A stretch of 24,004 nucleotides of DNA from Palsa-147 sp036513895 (GTDB taxonomy: Bacteria > Acidobacteriota > Terriglobia > Acidiferrales > UBA7541). The notes under the pieces were generated by a model that saw only the letters and a program-made list of their open reading frames with translations, ran no database searches and was not told where the DNA came from. Within the stretch, counting starts at the first letter, position 1. Every line of letters starts with the position of its first letter. A program made the position numbers and the translations under genes. Shown here piece after piece: positions 13,351-21,174 of this stretch. Where the stretch lies: the NCBI GenBank assembly GCA_036513895.1, contig DATBYF010000022.1, forward strand, positions 1-24,004, written 5' to 3'.

Positions 13351-16170
13351 ATGAACGACGGCCTCCGAATGCGGGTTGGAGCGGTGGCGCTAGCCATCTT
13401 GACCGTAGCAGCCGTCGTTTTTGCCGCCCTGAATTTCAAGCAACGCGAAGTCTTCCCCGCGCCTGACGACGGTGTAACCTGGCTCGACTCGCCTTCAGGG
13501 GTTCAAGCCTGGCACGTCGCACCGGGCTCTCCTGCGGATAAGAGCGGAATTCGCACCGGTGATTACGTCGAGAACGTGCGCGGAATTCCAATTCGTCGGG
13601 CCACGCAAGTCACGCAAATCCTGTTCCGCGCCGGTGAGTGGACCGAGCTCACATACAAAATCGAGCGAGGAAACGAGACCTTTGACACCAAGCTGATCAC
13701 GGCGCACGCCGACAACCCGTCGTCGCTCGAAAACTACCTACGCATTACCGCACTTTTCTATCTCTTCATTGGCTTGTTTATCTTCGCGCGTCGGTGGAAC
13801 GCTCCCCGCGCCGTCCACTTCTACCTTTTTTGCCTGGTGTCGTTCATCTTTTATAGCTTCCATTACAGCGGCAAGCTGAATCCGTTCGACTGGGTGATTT
13901 ATTGGGGCAATGTTGTGGCGTGGCTGCTGCAGCCCGCGTTGCTCGTCCACTTTGCTGTGGTTTTCCCCGAGCGTCGCGGCCACGTACGCTCGAAGATTCT
14001 CGCAATCTATAGCATTCCAGCGCTCCTGCTGGCACTGCACGCCCTTGTCGCGGCCGATCTGATCGATGTCTTTTCGCCGATCGGATCGCGAATGATTTTG
14101 GATCGCATCGAATTGGCTTATCTCGGCGTCTACTTTCTCGCCGCGGCGCTGATTTTTGCGCTCAGTTACCGCCGCTCCGCCACCGCAATTCTCCGCCAGC
14201 AATTGAAGTGGGTCACCGGCGGGACCGTCGCTGGAATCGCGCCTTTCTTCCTGTGTTACATCGTTCCGTACTTCTTCGGCGTCGTTCCCAAGCCGTGGAT
14301 GAAGCTGTCGGTTTTCTCGCTGGCTTTGATTCCGCTTTGTTTCGGATACGCCATCGTCCGTTACAGGTTGATGGATGTGGACATCATCTTTAAGCGCGGC
14401 CTCGCTTATACGTTTGCCACCGCCGCTGTAGTCGCCATTTATTTTTCCACCGTCGCGCTGATTGGCGAGTTCTTCCATTCGACGTGGACGACGGGTCCTG
14501 TAGGCGTGGTAATAGCGATCGTGATTGCTGCGTTTCTCTTTGAGCCTGTGCGCGACTGGACGCAGGTGCGCCTGGACCGCTTTTTCTATCGCGACCGGCT
14601 CGACTATCGCCGCACTTTGATTGAATTCGGAGCCACGCTGACGAATGAAGTTCGGCTGGAGCCGTTGCTCGGCTCCGTCCTTGACCGCATCTCGCAGACG
14701 CTGCTTGTCGATCGTCTCGCGATTTTCCTCGAAGAGCCGGCCCAGCCCGGATCCTTCGTGATGTCGCGCACGATCGGCGTGAATACGGAAGGACCGCTTG
14801 ATTTGACCTTTCTTGATGCGGACCGCCCGCAGTTCAAAACGAACGGCTGCTTGTTCTTCGAATCGGCACGCGCGGCCGTCGCGGAAACGGATTCTGTACG
14901 GCGAACGCTCGATCAGCTCGATCTGAACTACTTCATCGCGTGTCGAATCCACGACCGGACCGCCGCCATTCTCGGCCTCGGCAAGACCGTCGACGGCGAT
15001 TACCTCACCAGCGACGACCTCGAATTGCTTCTCACCATCGGCAATTACGTCGGAATCGCCGTTGAGAATGCGCGTCTGTATAACTCCCTCGAGCAGAAGG
15101 CCACACAAATCGAGCGCTTGAAAGATTTCAGCGAGAACATCGTCGAGTCGCTGAATATCGGCGTTCTGACCGTCGATCTGGACGATCGCATCGAGTCGTG
15201 GAATCCTCAGCTCGTCAGGCTGCTCGATATTCGCCGCAGTCAGGCCATCGCGCGGCGGCTGGAAGAAGTCCTTCCGTCAGATCTCGTAGCCGAATTGGTC
15301 TCGCATGCCAGCGATGACCGTGTAAGCGGCATCTACAAATTCCATCTCCGTACGCCTGCCGGCCGCCTGGCGGTCGTAAATGTCTCCGTGGCGCCTCTTG
15401 TTGGTAAGACGGGTACGCGAATCGGACGTCTAATTCTATTGGACGACATCACTCAGCGTGTGCATCTTGAAGAGCAGACGCTGCAGACCGAAAAGTTGAC
15501 ATCGCTCGGTCTGCTCGCTGCCGGCGTGGCTCACGAAGTGAACACGCCGCTCGCCGTTATTTCGAACTACATCCAGATGCTTGCCAAGCAATTTCCAGCC
15601 GACGATCCGAAACAGAAGACGATCGACAAGATCGTGAAACAAACATTCCGCGCCAGCGAAATCGTCAACAATCTTCTGAATTTCTCGCGCACCGGTGCAG
15701 CGCAATTTGTCGAAGTCAATATCAACACTGTCCTCGATGAGACACTCACGCTTGTGCAGCATCCTTTCCGCACTTCGAAAGTGAACGTCGTTCGCGCGTT
15801 TCAGCAGACTTTGCCGCCCGTGCTTGGATCAACGACGCGGCTCCAGCAAGTGTTCCTCAATCTCTTTATGAACGCGCGCGATGCCATGCCGACCGGGGGA
15901 ATGCTCGAAGTCCGGACGTCGGCGCATAATAGTTCGGTCGAAATCGAAGTCACGGATACGGGCAGCGGCATTCCCGCCGAGCAGCTCAATCGCATATTCG
16001 ATCCGTTCTTCACCACAAAGTCTTCGGGCCGCGGCACTGGACTAGGCCTCTCCGTCAGCTACGGGATCATCAAAGAACACGCGGGCAAAATTGACGTTCG
16101 CTCGACCCCCGGGAAAGGCACGTCGTTCCGGCTCGAATTTCCCGTAGCTCAAAAGGCTGTCCATGCCTAA
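13351..16170 (+). CDS. PDZ-containing multi-TM sensor histidine kinase (GAF-PAS-HisKA-HATPase)
   Basis: 939 aa. Order of parts: N-terminal membrane anchor (about 8-27); PDZ-like domain (45-118: GVQAWHVAPGSPADKSGIRTG, then DYVENVRGIPI), probably periplasmic; 8-9 further hydrophobic segments (132-398) with the RYRLMDVDIIFKRGLAYTFATA motif (337-358, RYRLMDVD core) shared by a family of multi-TM kinases and phosphatases; GAF (about 430-575); PAS (590-705, NIGVLTVDLDDRIESWNPQ); HisKA with phosphoacceptor H728 in AHEVNTPL; HATPase with N-box N841, DTGSGIP (869-875), FDPFFTTK and GRGTGLGLSVS. It should phosphorylate the sigma-54-type regulator encoded next, whose gene overlaps its end by 8 nt. The signal is unknown; PDZ suggests sensing of protein C-termini or periplasmic proteolytic state. 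The ATG at 13351 has no strong Shine-Dalgarno. Confidence 0.93.
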   Translation: MNDGLRMRVGAVALAILTVAAVVFAALNFKQREVFPAPDDGVTWLDSPSGVQAWHVAPGSPADKSGIRTGDYVENVRGIPIRRATQVTQILFRAGEWTELTYKIERGNETFDTKLITAHADNPSSLENYLRITALFYLFIGLFIFARRWNAPRAVHFYLFCLVSFIFYSFHYSGKLNPFDWVIYWGNVVAWLLQPALLVHFAVVFPERRGHVRSKILAIYSIPALLLALHALVAADLIDVFSPIGSRMILDRIELAYLGVYFLAAALIFALSYRRSATAILRQQLKWVTGGTVAGIAPFFLCYIVPYFFGVVPKPWMKLSVFSLALIPLCFGYAIVRYRLMDVDIIFKRGLAYTFATAAVVAIYFSTVALIGEFFHSTWTTGPVGVVIAIVIAAFLFEPVRDWTQVRLDRFFYRDRLDYRRTLIEFGATLTNEVRLEPLLGSVLDRISQTLLVDRLAIFLEEPAQPGSFVMSRTIGVNTEGPLDLTFLDADRPQFKTNGCLFFESARAAVAETDSVRRTLDQLDLNYFIACRIHDRTAAILGLGKTVDGDYLTSDDLELLLTIGNYVGIAVENARLYNSLEQKATQIERLKDFSENIVESLNIGVLTVDLDDRIESWNPQLVRLLDIRRSQAIARRLEEVLPSDLVAELVSHASDDRVSGIYKFHLRTPAGRLAVVNVSVAPLVGKTGTRIGRLILLDDITQRVHLEEQTLQTEKLTSLGLLAAGVAHEVNTPLAVISNYIQMLAKQFPADDPKQKTIDKIVKQTFRASEIVNNLLNFSRTGAAQFVEVNINTVLDETLTLVQHPFRTSKVNVVRAFQQTLPPVLGSTTRLQQVFLNLFMNARDAMPTGGMLEVRTSAHNSSVEIEVTDTGSGIPAEQLNRIFDPFFTTKSSGRGTGLGLSVSYGIIKEHAGKIDVRSTPGKGTSFRLEFPVAQKAVHA

Positions 16171-17662
16171 AGGTTCCATCCTCGTCATTGACGACGAAAC
16201 TGAAATCAGGGAAGGCCTGGAAGCTCTCCTTTCCTCCGAAGGATTTCAGGTTACTCTGACGGACACAGCCGCCGCCGGCCTCGCAAAGCTCGAAGATCAG
16301 CCGTTCGATTTGCTACTCCTCGATGTCAGCTTGCCGGACCGCAACGGGCTTGATCTGCTGCGCGAAATTCGCCGCCGCGATCCTTATCTTTCCGTCATCC
16401 TGATCACGGCTTTCGGCTCGATAGATATGGCGCGGGCGGCATTCAAGAGCGGCGCGCAGGATTACATCACCAAGCCATGGTCGAATGACGAACTCATTTC
16501 GCAGGTTTCACTGGCCATCGAGGGCCGTCGGCTACGCGAAGAGAACGTCCAGCTCAAACGCGCATTAAAACAGCGTTACAACTTCCCGAACATCATCGGC
16601 AAGAGCGAAAAGATGCTGGCGGTGCTCGATTTGATCACTCAGATAGCGCCGTCGCGTTCCACCGTCCTGATCAATGGCGAGAGCGGAACCGGCAAAGAAG
16701 TGATCGCTAAGGCGATACACTCTGCTTCGACGCGCACGGATAAAGCGTTTATACCCGTGAATACCGGCTCGATCCCCGTGGACCTGCTCGAATCGCAACT
16801 CTTTGGCCACGTAAAGGGTGCATTTACCAGTGCCGTCGCTTCGAAAAAGGGCCTCTTCGAAGTTGCGGATCAGGGTACGATTTTCTTCGATGAAATCAGC
16901 ACCATCGGACCAGAAACGCAGGCAAAACTGCTCCGCGTGATTCAGGAGCGCGAATTCATGCGCCTCGGCGGAACGGACACAATTAAAGTGGACGTCCGCA
17001 TCCTGGCGGCATCGAACGAAGATTTGATGGGCCTGGTTCGCGAAGGGAAATTCCGAGAAGATCTTTACCATCGGCTCAACGTCATTTCGCTTCACCTTCC
17101 GCCATTGCGCGAGCGCAAGGAAGATGTTCCGCTTCTCGTTGAGCGCTTCCTCGAAAGATATTGCCAGGAAAACGGCAAACCGCCGCGCAACTTCACCAAC
17201 GGCGCGATGAAGTTGCTGATGGATTACGACTGGCCGGGAAACGTGCGCGAACTCGAAAACGTCGTCGAGCGCGCCGTGGTTCTTTCGATTCAAGAACTGA
17301 TGGACGTGGACTTGCTACCCGAGAGCGTTCGTACTCGGGAAATCGTGAAGGGCGTTCGGCTTCAGCTTGCCGAATTTCTGCCTCCGATGCCCGGCGAGTC
17401 CGCGTTGCGCGGCAATTCGCCCTCGCATTCACTTTTCGAAATTATGGAAGAAGTCGAGCGCCGAATCATCGTGGATATGCTCGAGCGGACAAACTGGAAT
17501 CAGACCGAAGCCGCTGAGCGCTTTCAAATTCCGCTCTCAACGTTGAATCAAAAAATTAAGCGTCTGGGCATCGAAACGCGCCGCCGCACAACTTCATCTC
17601 CCCGCGGCGGATTCGGTTCCGAAGCAGAAGATTCCGCGAGCGCCACCACAACCACTCGCTGA
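16163..17662 (+). CDS. Sigma-54-type (NtrC family) response regulator with GAFTSA loop
   Basis: 499 aa. Receiver (1-120): acidic pair D10/D11, phosphoacceptor D54 (LLLLDVSLPD), T82 and K104 (TKPW). AAA+ domain (about 143-370): Walker A GESGTGKE (172-179), sigma-54 contact loop GAFTSA (219-224) in place of canonical GAFTGA, Walker B TIFFDE (239-244), RxLAASN (279-285), arginine-finger region FREDLYHRL (297-305) and WPGNVREL (357-364). C-terminal Fis-type HTH at about 425-475 (RTNWNQTEAAERFQIPLSTLNQKIKRL), then a Ser/Thr-rich tail. It activates RpoN-dependent promoters if the altered loop still contacts sigma-54. The start overlaps the kinase stop by 8 nt (ATGCCTAA), so the two are coupled and form a cognate pair. 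Confidence 0.95.
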   Translation: MPKGSILVIDDETEIREGLEALLSSEGFQVTLTDTAAAGLAKLEDQPFDLLLLDVSLPDRNGLDLLREIRRRDPYLSVILITAFGSIDMARAAFKSGAQDYITKPWSNDELISQVSLAIEGRRLREENVQLKRALKQRYNFPNIIGKSEKMLAVLDLITQIAPSRSTVLINGESGTGKEVIAKAIHSASTRTDKAFIPVNTGSIPVDLLESQLFGHVKGAFTSAVASKKGLFEVADQGTIFFDEISTIGPETQAKLLRVIQEREFMRLGGTDTIKVDVRILAASNEDLMGLVREGKFREDLYHRLNVISLHLPPLRERKEDVPLLVERFLERYCQENGKPPRNFTNGAMKLLMDYDWPGNVRELENVVERAVVLSIQELMDVDLLPESVRTREIVKGVRLQLAEFLPPMPGESALRGNSPSHSLFEIMEEVERRIIVDMLERTNWNQTEAAERFQIPLSTLNQKIKRLGIETRRRTTSSPRGGFGSEAEDSASATTTTR

Positions 17663-17689
17663 CGCCAGAATGGTCTGAACGAAGCTTCC

Positions 17690-18241
17690 TTAAGATTTTT
17701 CCTGCGTCGTCGATTTCCAGTTGCGCGGCATAAGCGTCGTGCTCAAATCCAGGCCAGAAAGATCCACGCCCTCGAGATCTGTCTCGCGCAAAACGGTTGT
17801 GGTGAGATTGGCGCCGTGGAAATCCGCCCCGTGGACATTCGCCAGGCGGAAATTTGCGGCTGTGAGATTCGCGCCGCGAAGAATCGCACCGCTCAAATCG
17901 GCGCGGAAAAGTTCCACGCCATTGACTTGCGCGTCCGTTAAATTCGCACCGCTGAAATTCGTTTCGGTCGAGTCGGTTCGCCGCAAGTCCGCGCCCTTTA
18001 GATTCGCCTTGCTTATATCCGCGAACGTCAATTTCGCCTCGCGCAGCGACGCCCCTTCGAGATTCGCTCCCTGTAGATTCGCGTATGCGAGGTTCGCACC
18101 CTTCAGATCGGCCTTCGATAAATCGGCGCCGCTCAAATCGGCGCGCGCTCCGGTATCATCGCCGTGCGTAAACCGTACGTGCGATTCCAGAATCTCCGAA
18201 AGCCGTTTGCCCTTATGCCGAATACTTCGTGGTGATCTCAA
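17690..18241 (-). CDS. Pentapeptide-repeat protein
   Basis: A 183-aa protein, about 150 residues of which are tandem A(D/N)LXX pentapeptides (from about 31 to 175: ADLSGADLSKADLKGANLAY and so on), which fold as a right-handed quadrilateral beta-helix. There are roughly 27 repeats in phase, with a short basic N-terminal segment (RSPRSIRHKGKRLSEILESH). No signal peptide or membrane segment, so cytosolic. Some members mimic DNA and protect gyrase (Qnr, MfpA); nothing in this one shows that, so function is unknown. The start is TTG at 18241, preceded by a strong GGAGG 4 nt upstream; in-frame stop TGA lies just further up, so no ATG/GTG alternative exists. It lies convergent with the response regulator and divergent from pta. 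Confidence 0.85.
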   Translation of the reverse strand: MRSPRSIRHKGKRLSEILESHVRFTHGDDTGARADLSGADLSKADLKGANLAYANLQGANLEGASLREAKLTFADISKANLKGADLRRTDSTETNFSGANLTDAQVNGVELFRADLSGAILRGANLTAANFRLANVHGADFHGANLTTTVLRETDLEGVDLSGLDLSTTLMPRNWKSTTQEKS

Positions 18242-18403
18242 TTCGCCTCCGCCTTCTCACCCAATCAATTTCCTCAGAACTACGCTCCTGCCTCGGAGTC
18301 CACCCAAACCAATCAAATCTTACTAGAATCCACCGGATTGTCGCACACCAACCGACCTTCATCGAATTGCCCAGCGCCGTATCTGTGGTAAGTTGAAGGG
18401 CAA

Positions 18404-19438
18404 ATGCAACTTCTAAAGAAACTTGAGAATCGTGCGCGTGCGATGCCGCAACGGATTGTTCTGCCCGAGGGCGAAGATGCGCGCGTAATCGCCGCTGCGT
18501 CGCAGATCGCGCGCGAAGGCATTGCGCGCGTGACGCTGCTCGGGCGCAAGTCTCTGATGGAAGCTCAGACGCCGGACAAAACAATTGCCCTCAGTGGCGT
18601 GGAGATTCTCGATCCTAATTCCAGCCCGCGCCTCGACGCCTACGCGCAAATTTATTACGAGCGCCGGCGTGCCAAAGGCGTTTCGTTCGATGAGGCCTAC
18701 GCCGCGGCGCGCAAACCGCTCTATTTCGCGCAATTAATGGTGGCGGCTGGCGATGCCGATGGTTCTGTCGGCGGCGCAGCGAATTCCACGGCCGACACCG
18801 TGCGATCCGCGCTCCACGTCATCGGCCTCGCGCCCGATTCGAAATTGCTCTCGAGCTTTTTTCTGATGCTCGTGCCACCTCGCGAAAGCACCGCGTTCGG
18901 CGCCAGCGATGGTCTGCTGTTTGCTGATTGCGCGGTTGTCCCTGATCCGAGCGCTTCGGAACTCGCTGAAATCGCCATCGCGACAGCCGACAATGCCCGC
19001 GCGTTCCTCGAAGTTGAGCCGCGGGTCGCGCTACTTTCCTGGTCCACTAAAGGCTCCGCCGAGCATCCACGCATCGACAAAGTACGCGAAGCATTACGAA
19101 TTGCACGCGCCCGGGGGCCGGAACTATCGATCGACGGCGAATTACAGGCCGATGCTGCCGTCGTGCCGTCCATTGCCGAATCCAAGGCGCCGGGCTCACC
19201 GGTTGCCGGCCGCGCCAACGTGCTAATCTTTCCCGATCTCGATTCGGGGAACATTGCGTACAAACTTGTCGAGCGCGCTGCAGGTGCGGTCGCACTCGGC
19301 CCGATTCTGCAAGGCCTCGCTCGGCCGGCAAACGATCTCTCGCGTGGCTGCTCCACGCAAGATATCGTCAATGTCGTGGCGATAACGGCTATTCAGGCTC
19401 TCGAGGCCAAGCTCGCTGACTCTCGCACGAGTGCTTAG
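18404..19438 (+). CDS. pta: Phosphate acetyltransferase (phosphotransacetylase)
   Basis: A 344-aa protein of the PTA/PTB fold, which interconverts acetyl-CoA plus phosphate with acetyl phosphate plus CoA. Characteristic segments: RIVLPEGEDARVIAAASQIA (17-36), GGAANSTADTVRSALHVIGL (residues about 124-143), KLLSSFFLM, SPVAGRANVLIFPDLDSGNIAYK and GAVALGPILQGLARPANDLSRGCS followed by DIVNVVAITAIQA, as in stand-alone Pta of about 330 aa. There is no N-terminal BioD-like extension. Acetate kinase (ackA) is not adjacent, so the partner must be elsewhere; phosphate butyryltransferase is the main alternative. The ATG at 18404 has GAAGGG just upstream, and a divergent pentapeptide gene starts 160 nt away. 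It is followed 51 nt later by an unrelated exported protein. Confidence 0.92.
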   Translation: MQLLKKLENRARAMPQRIVLPEGEDARVIAAASQIAREGIARVTLLGRKSLMEAQTPDKTIALSGVEILDPNSSPRLDAYAQIYYERRRAKGVSFDEAYAAARKPLYFAQLMVAAGDADGSVGGAANSTADTVRSALHVIGLAPDSKLLSSFFLMLVPPRESTAFGASDGLLFADCAVVPDPSASELAEIAIATADNARAFLEVEPRVALLSWSTKGSAEHPRIDKVREALRIARARGPELSIDGELQADAAVVPSIAESKAPGSPVAGRANVLIFPDLDSGNIAYKLVERAAGAVALGPILQGLARPANDLSRGCSTQDIVNVVAITAIQALEAKLADSRTSA

Positions 19439-19489
19439 GCCATAAGAATTTCGCCAACCGGCGCGTGAAGTTTCTCGATACGGATTCAA

Positions 19490-20536
19490 ATGAACCTTCG
19501 CCGCTACAAATACCTGCTGCTCTTTCTCTTCTCTCTCGCGCTGCCAGTCGCGGGAGCACATCTGTATGGCCGCGCTTCTACGTCCATGCGTCCCCAGGAA
19601 GATAAACCCATCGAAGAAATTGTCGCCAATCTCGCCGCAGGGCGCGTGATCGTCGGCGTATTCAAGGACGGCATCGTCATCGGCAGCATCGAGAATTCCA
19701 TCGAAACCGGAAGTCTGACGCCGCCGATTGTTCCCATCAACTCTCGTCGTGCCGGTGTTTTACTCGGCGCGTCTGAATTCGTCTCTCCGTCTTCACGCCA
19801 GGTAGTGGCGAATCTCTCTCTTGATCTGCCTCATGTCCGCGGCGACGCACCTCTCTCGAGCCAGCAGCCTCATCTTACCGGCACCATTGACATCCGAAAG
19901 GCCGGCGACATCGAGCAGATTGGACTCGGGCTGATGATTCGCCTCAATGAGAGCGCTTCGCAGATCCATAGCCAGCTTCACTTCTCGGCGAACGAACCGC
20001 TGACCGAACTTGTCTTGGCAGACTACATTCCAAGCTACGGCCCAGAAGTTTGGTTTATCACTTACACGATCGAGCAGGAGCCCGAGCGCGGCGATTTCTG
20101 GAACACTCGCGTTCGTCGCCCGCGATACGTTCAGTTCTGGCCGCCGGAGAAAAAAGACCCGCGCACCCTTATTGAATTTGATTACCCCGCGGATACGAAA
20201 GCCGTAACGCTGCGCGACATGCTGCTTACCCATGATCCGCGCCTCGATCAGATTCGCTCTTCGTCGCCGGAAATGGCCGCGGTTGCAGATTCCATACTTC
20301 GCGGCGATCTCGACAAAATCTTCGTCGCTGCGGGCGAACCGTATCTGCGCGCTGCGCTTGACGCTATCGCACAAGGACACCACCAGCAACTCGCTGTTAT
20401 AAGTTTCGAAAACGGATTTGCGTGGGTTATTGCTCCGCCGAAACCACCCATGCCGCCCACCGAAAAAGTGGACCAAGGCGACCAGCGCCCATCGCTTCAG
20501 CGCCCAGCGGACGCGCCAACGCTTCAAAAACCATAA
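19490..20536 (+). CDS. Exported protein of unknown function
   Basis: 348 aa; no family recognised. The N-terminus is a signal peptide or anchor: MNLRRYK then hydrophobic LLLFLFSLALPVAGAHLYG. The mature part shows a repeated Gly/Ile/Val stretch (GRVIVGVFKDGIVIGSIENS), a beta-rich middle (80-190) and a late region with LRDMLLTHDPRLDQIRSSSPEMAAVADSILRGDLDKIFVAAGEPY. The C-terminus is a low-complexity Pro/Gln/Lys tail (PPKPPMPPTEK, then QRPSLQRP), probably disordered. No catalytic motif stands out. It lies 51 nt downstream of pta on the same strand and converges with purE. The gene is real by length, codon pattern and signal peptide; the role is unknown. Confidence 0.75.
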   Translation: MNLRRYKYLLLFLFSLALPVAGAHLYGRASTSMRPQEDKPIEEIVANLAAGRVIVGVFKDGIVIGSIENSIETGSLTPPIVPINSRRAGVLLGASEFVSPSSRQVVANLSLDLPHVRGDAPLSSQQPHLTGTIDIRKAGDIEQIGLGLMIRLNESASQIHSQLHFSANEPLTELVLADYIPSYGPEVWFITYTIEQEPERGDFWNTRVRRPRYVQFWPPEKKDPRTLIEFDYPADTKAVTLRDMLLTHDPRLDQIRSSSPEMAAVADSILRGDLDKIFVAAGEPYLRAALDAIAQGHHQQLAVISFENGFAWVIAPPKPPMPPTEKVDQGDQRPSLQRPADAPTLQKP

Positions 20537-20537
20537 T

Positions 20538-20566
20538 AGCCAATCGAAAAACTTGTCTTATTGGCT
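20538..20566. terminator. Hairpin between convergent genes
   Basis: AGCCAAT (20538-20544) and ATTGGCT (20560-20566) form a perfect 7-bp stem with a 15-nt loop, beginning two bases after the stop of the exported protein and ahead of the convergent purE. The palindrome CTCGCGCGAG follows. There is no clean T tract, so termination is possible but not shown. Confidence 0.35.
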
Positions 20567-20581
20567 CGCGCGAGCGCGAAG

Positions 20582-21115
20582 CTACTTTGCGGATTTGGAA
20601 AGTTGCTCTTGGAGCCGTGCGTTTTTTTGAGCTACGCCCTTCGCCAGTTCTTCCTTATGCTCTGCCAGCCGCCTTGCCACACCGGCGTCCGACAAGCCTA
20701 TAATCTGCGCTGCTAGAATGGCCGCGTTAGTGGCTCCCGCCTTATCAATCGCCATCGTCGCCACAGGGATGCCCGCAGGCATTTGCACGACGGCAAGAAG
20801 CGAATCCATTCCATTCAGCGGCGTTGTTGCTAGAGGAACTCCGATCACGGGCAGGGTTGTCACAGCCGCCACAACACCTGCAAGGTGCGCAGCGCCGCCC
20901 GCTCCCACAATGATGCATTTCAAGCCTCGTCCAGCGGCGGAACTAGAATATTCGTGCGTCCGCCCTGGCGACCGGTGCGCCGACGTTACCTCCATTTCGT
21001 ACGCAATTCCGAATTTCTCGAGAGTCTTTCCCGCCTCGGCCATCATAGGGTAGTCCGTGTCCGAACCCATAATGATCCCGACTAAAGCTTTTAATTTGTT
21101 ATCGTTCGATTCCAA
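20582..21115 (-). CDS. purE: N5-carboxyaminoimidazole ribonucleotide mutase
   Basis: A 177-aa class I PurE, which converts N5-CAIR to CAIR in de novo purine synthesis. GSDTDYP (17-23) binds the substrate phosphate; TSAHRSP (44-50) carries the catalytic His; GAGGAAHLAG (71-80) and GVP...LNGMDSLLAVVQMPAGIPVATMAID complete the active site. The family usually has SDSD and AHLPGM, so T20 and A79 are mild variants. After the core the C-terminus adds a charged helix (about 143-177). The ATG at 21115 is chosen; the N-terminal MESNDNKLKA precedes the first strand. It lies 59 nt after purD on the same strand, probably one operon. purK, the usual partner, is not in this window. Confidence 0.97.
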   Translation of the reverse strand: MESNDNKLKALVGIIMGSDTDYPMMAEAGKTLEKFGIAYEMEVTSAHRSPGRTHEYSSSAAGRGLKCIIVGAGGAAHLAGVVAAVTTLPVIGVPLATTPLNGMDSLLAVVQMPAGIPVATMAIDKAGATNAAILAAQIIGLSDAGVARRLAEHKEELAKGVAQKNARLQEQLSKSAK

Positions 21116-21174
21116 AGGCCCCTCACTGTTCGATTTGCTGGCTATCGATCGAGCATCTCATTATGCTAGCTGGC

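Noticed and set aside
13738..15108. Long (456-aa) open frame on the minus strand
   Set aside because: It lies wholly antisense to the histidine kinase, has no recognisable motif and is the kind of shadow frame expected in GC-rich coding DNA.
17990..18160. Possible CRISPR-like or tandem DNA repeats around the AD/NLXX region
   Set aside because: The periodicity is 15 bp from pentapeptide codons within a coding frame, not repeat-spacer units.
17721..18326. 201-aa plus-strand frame
   Set aside because: It is antisense to the pentapeptide-repeat gene; its regular Ser/Arg/Phe pattern is the reverse reading of the repeats, not a protein.
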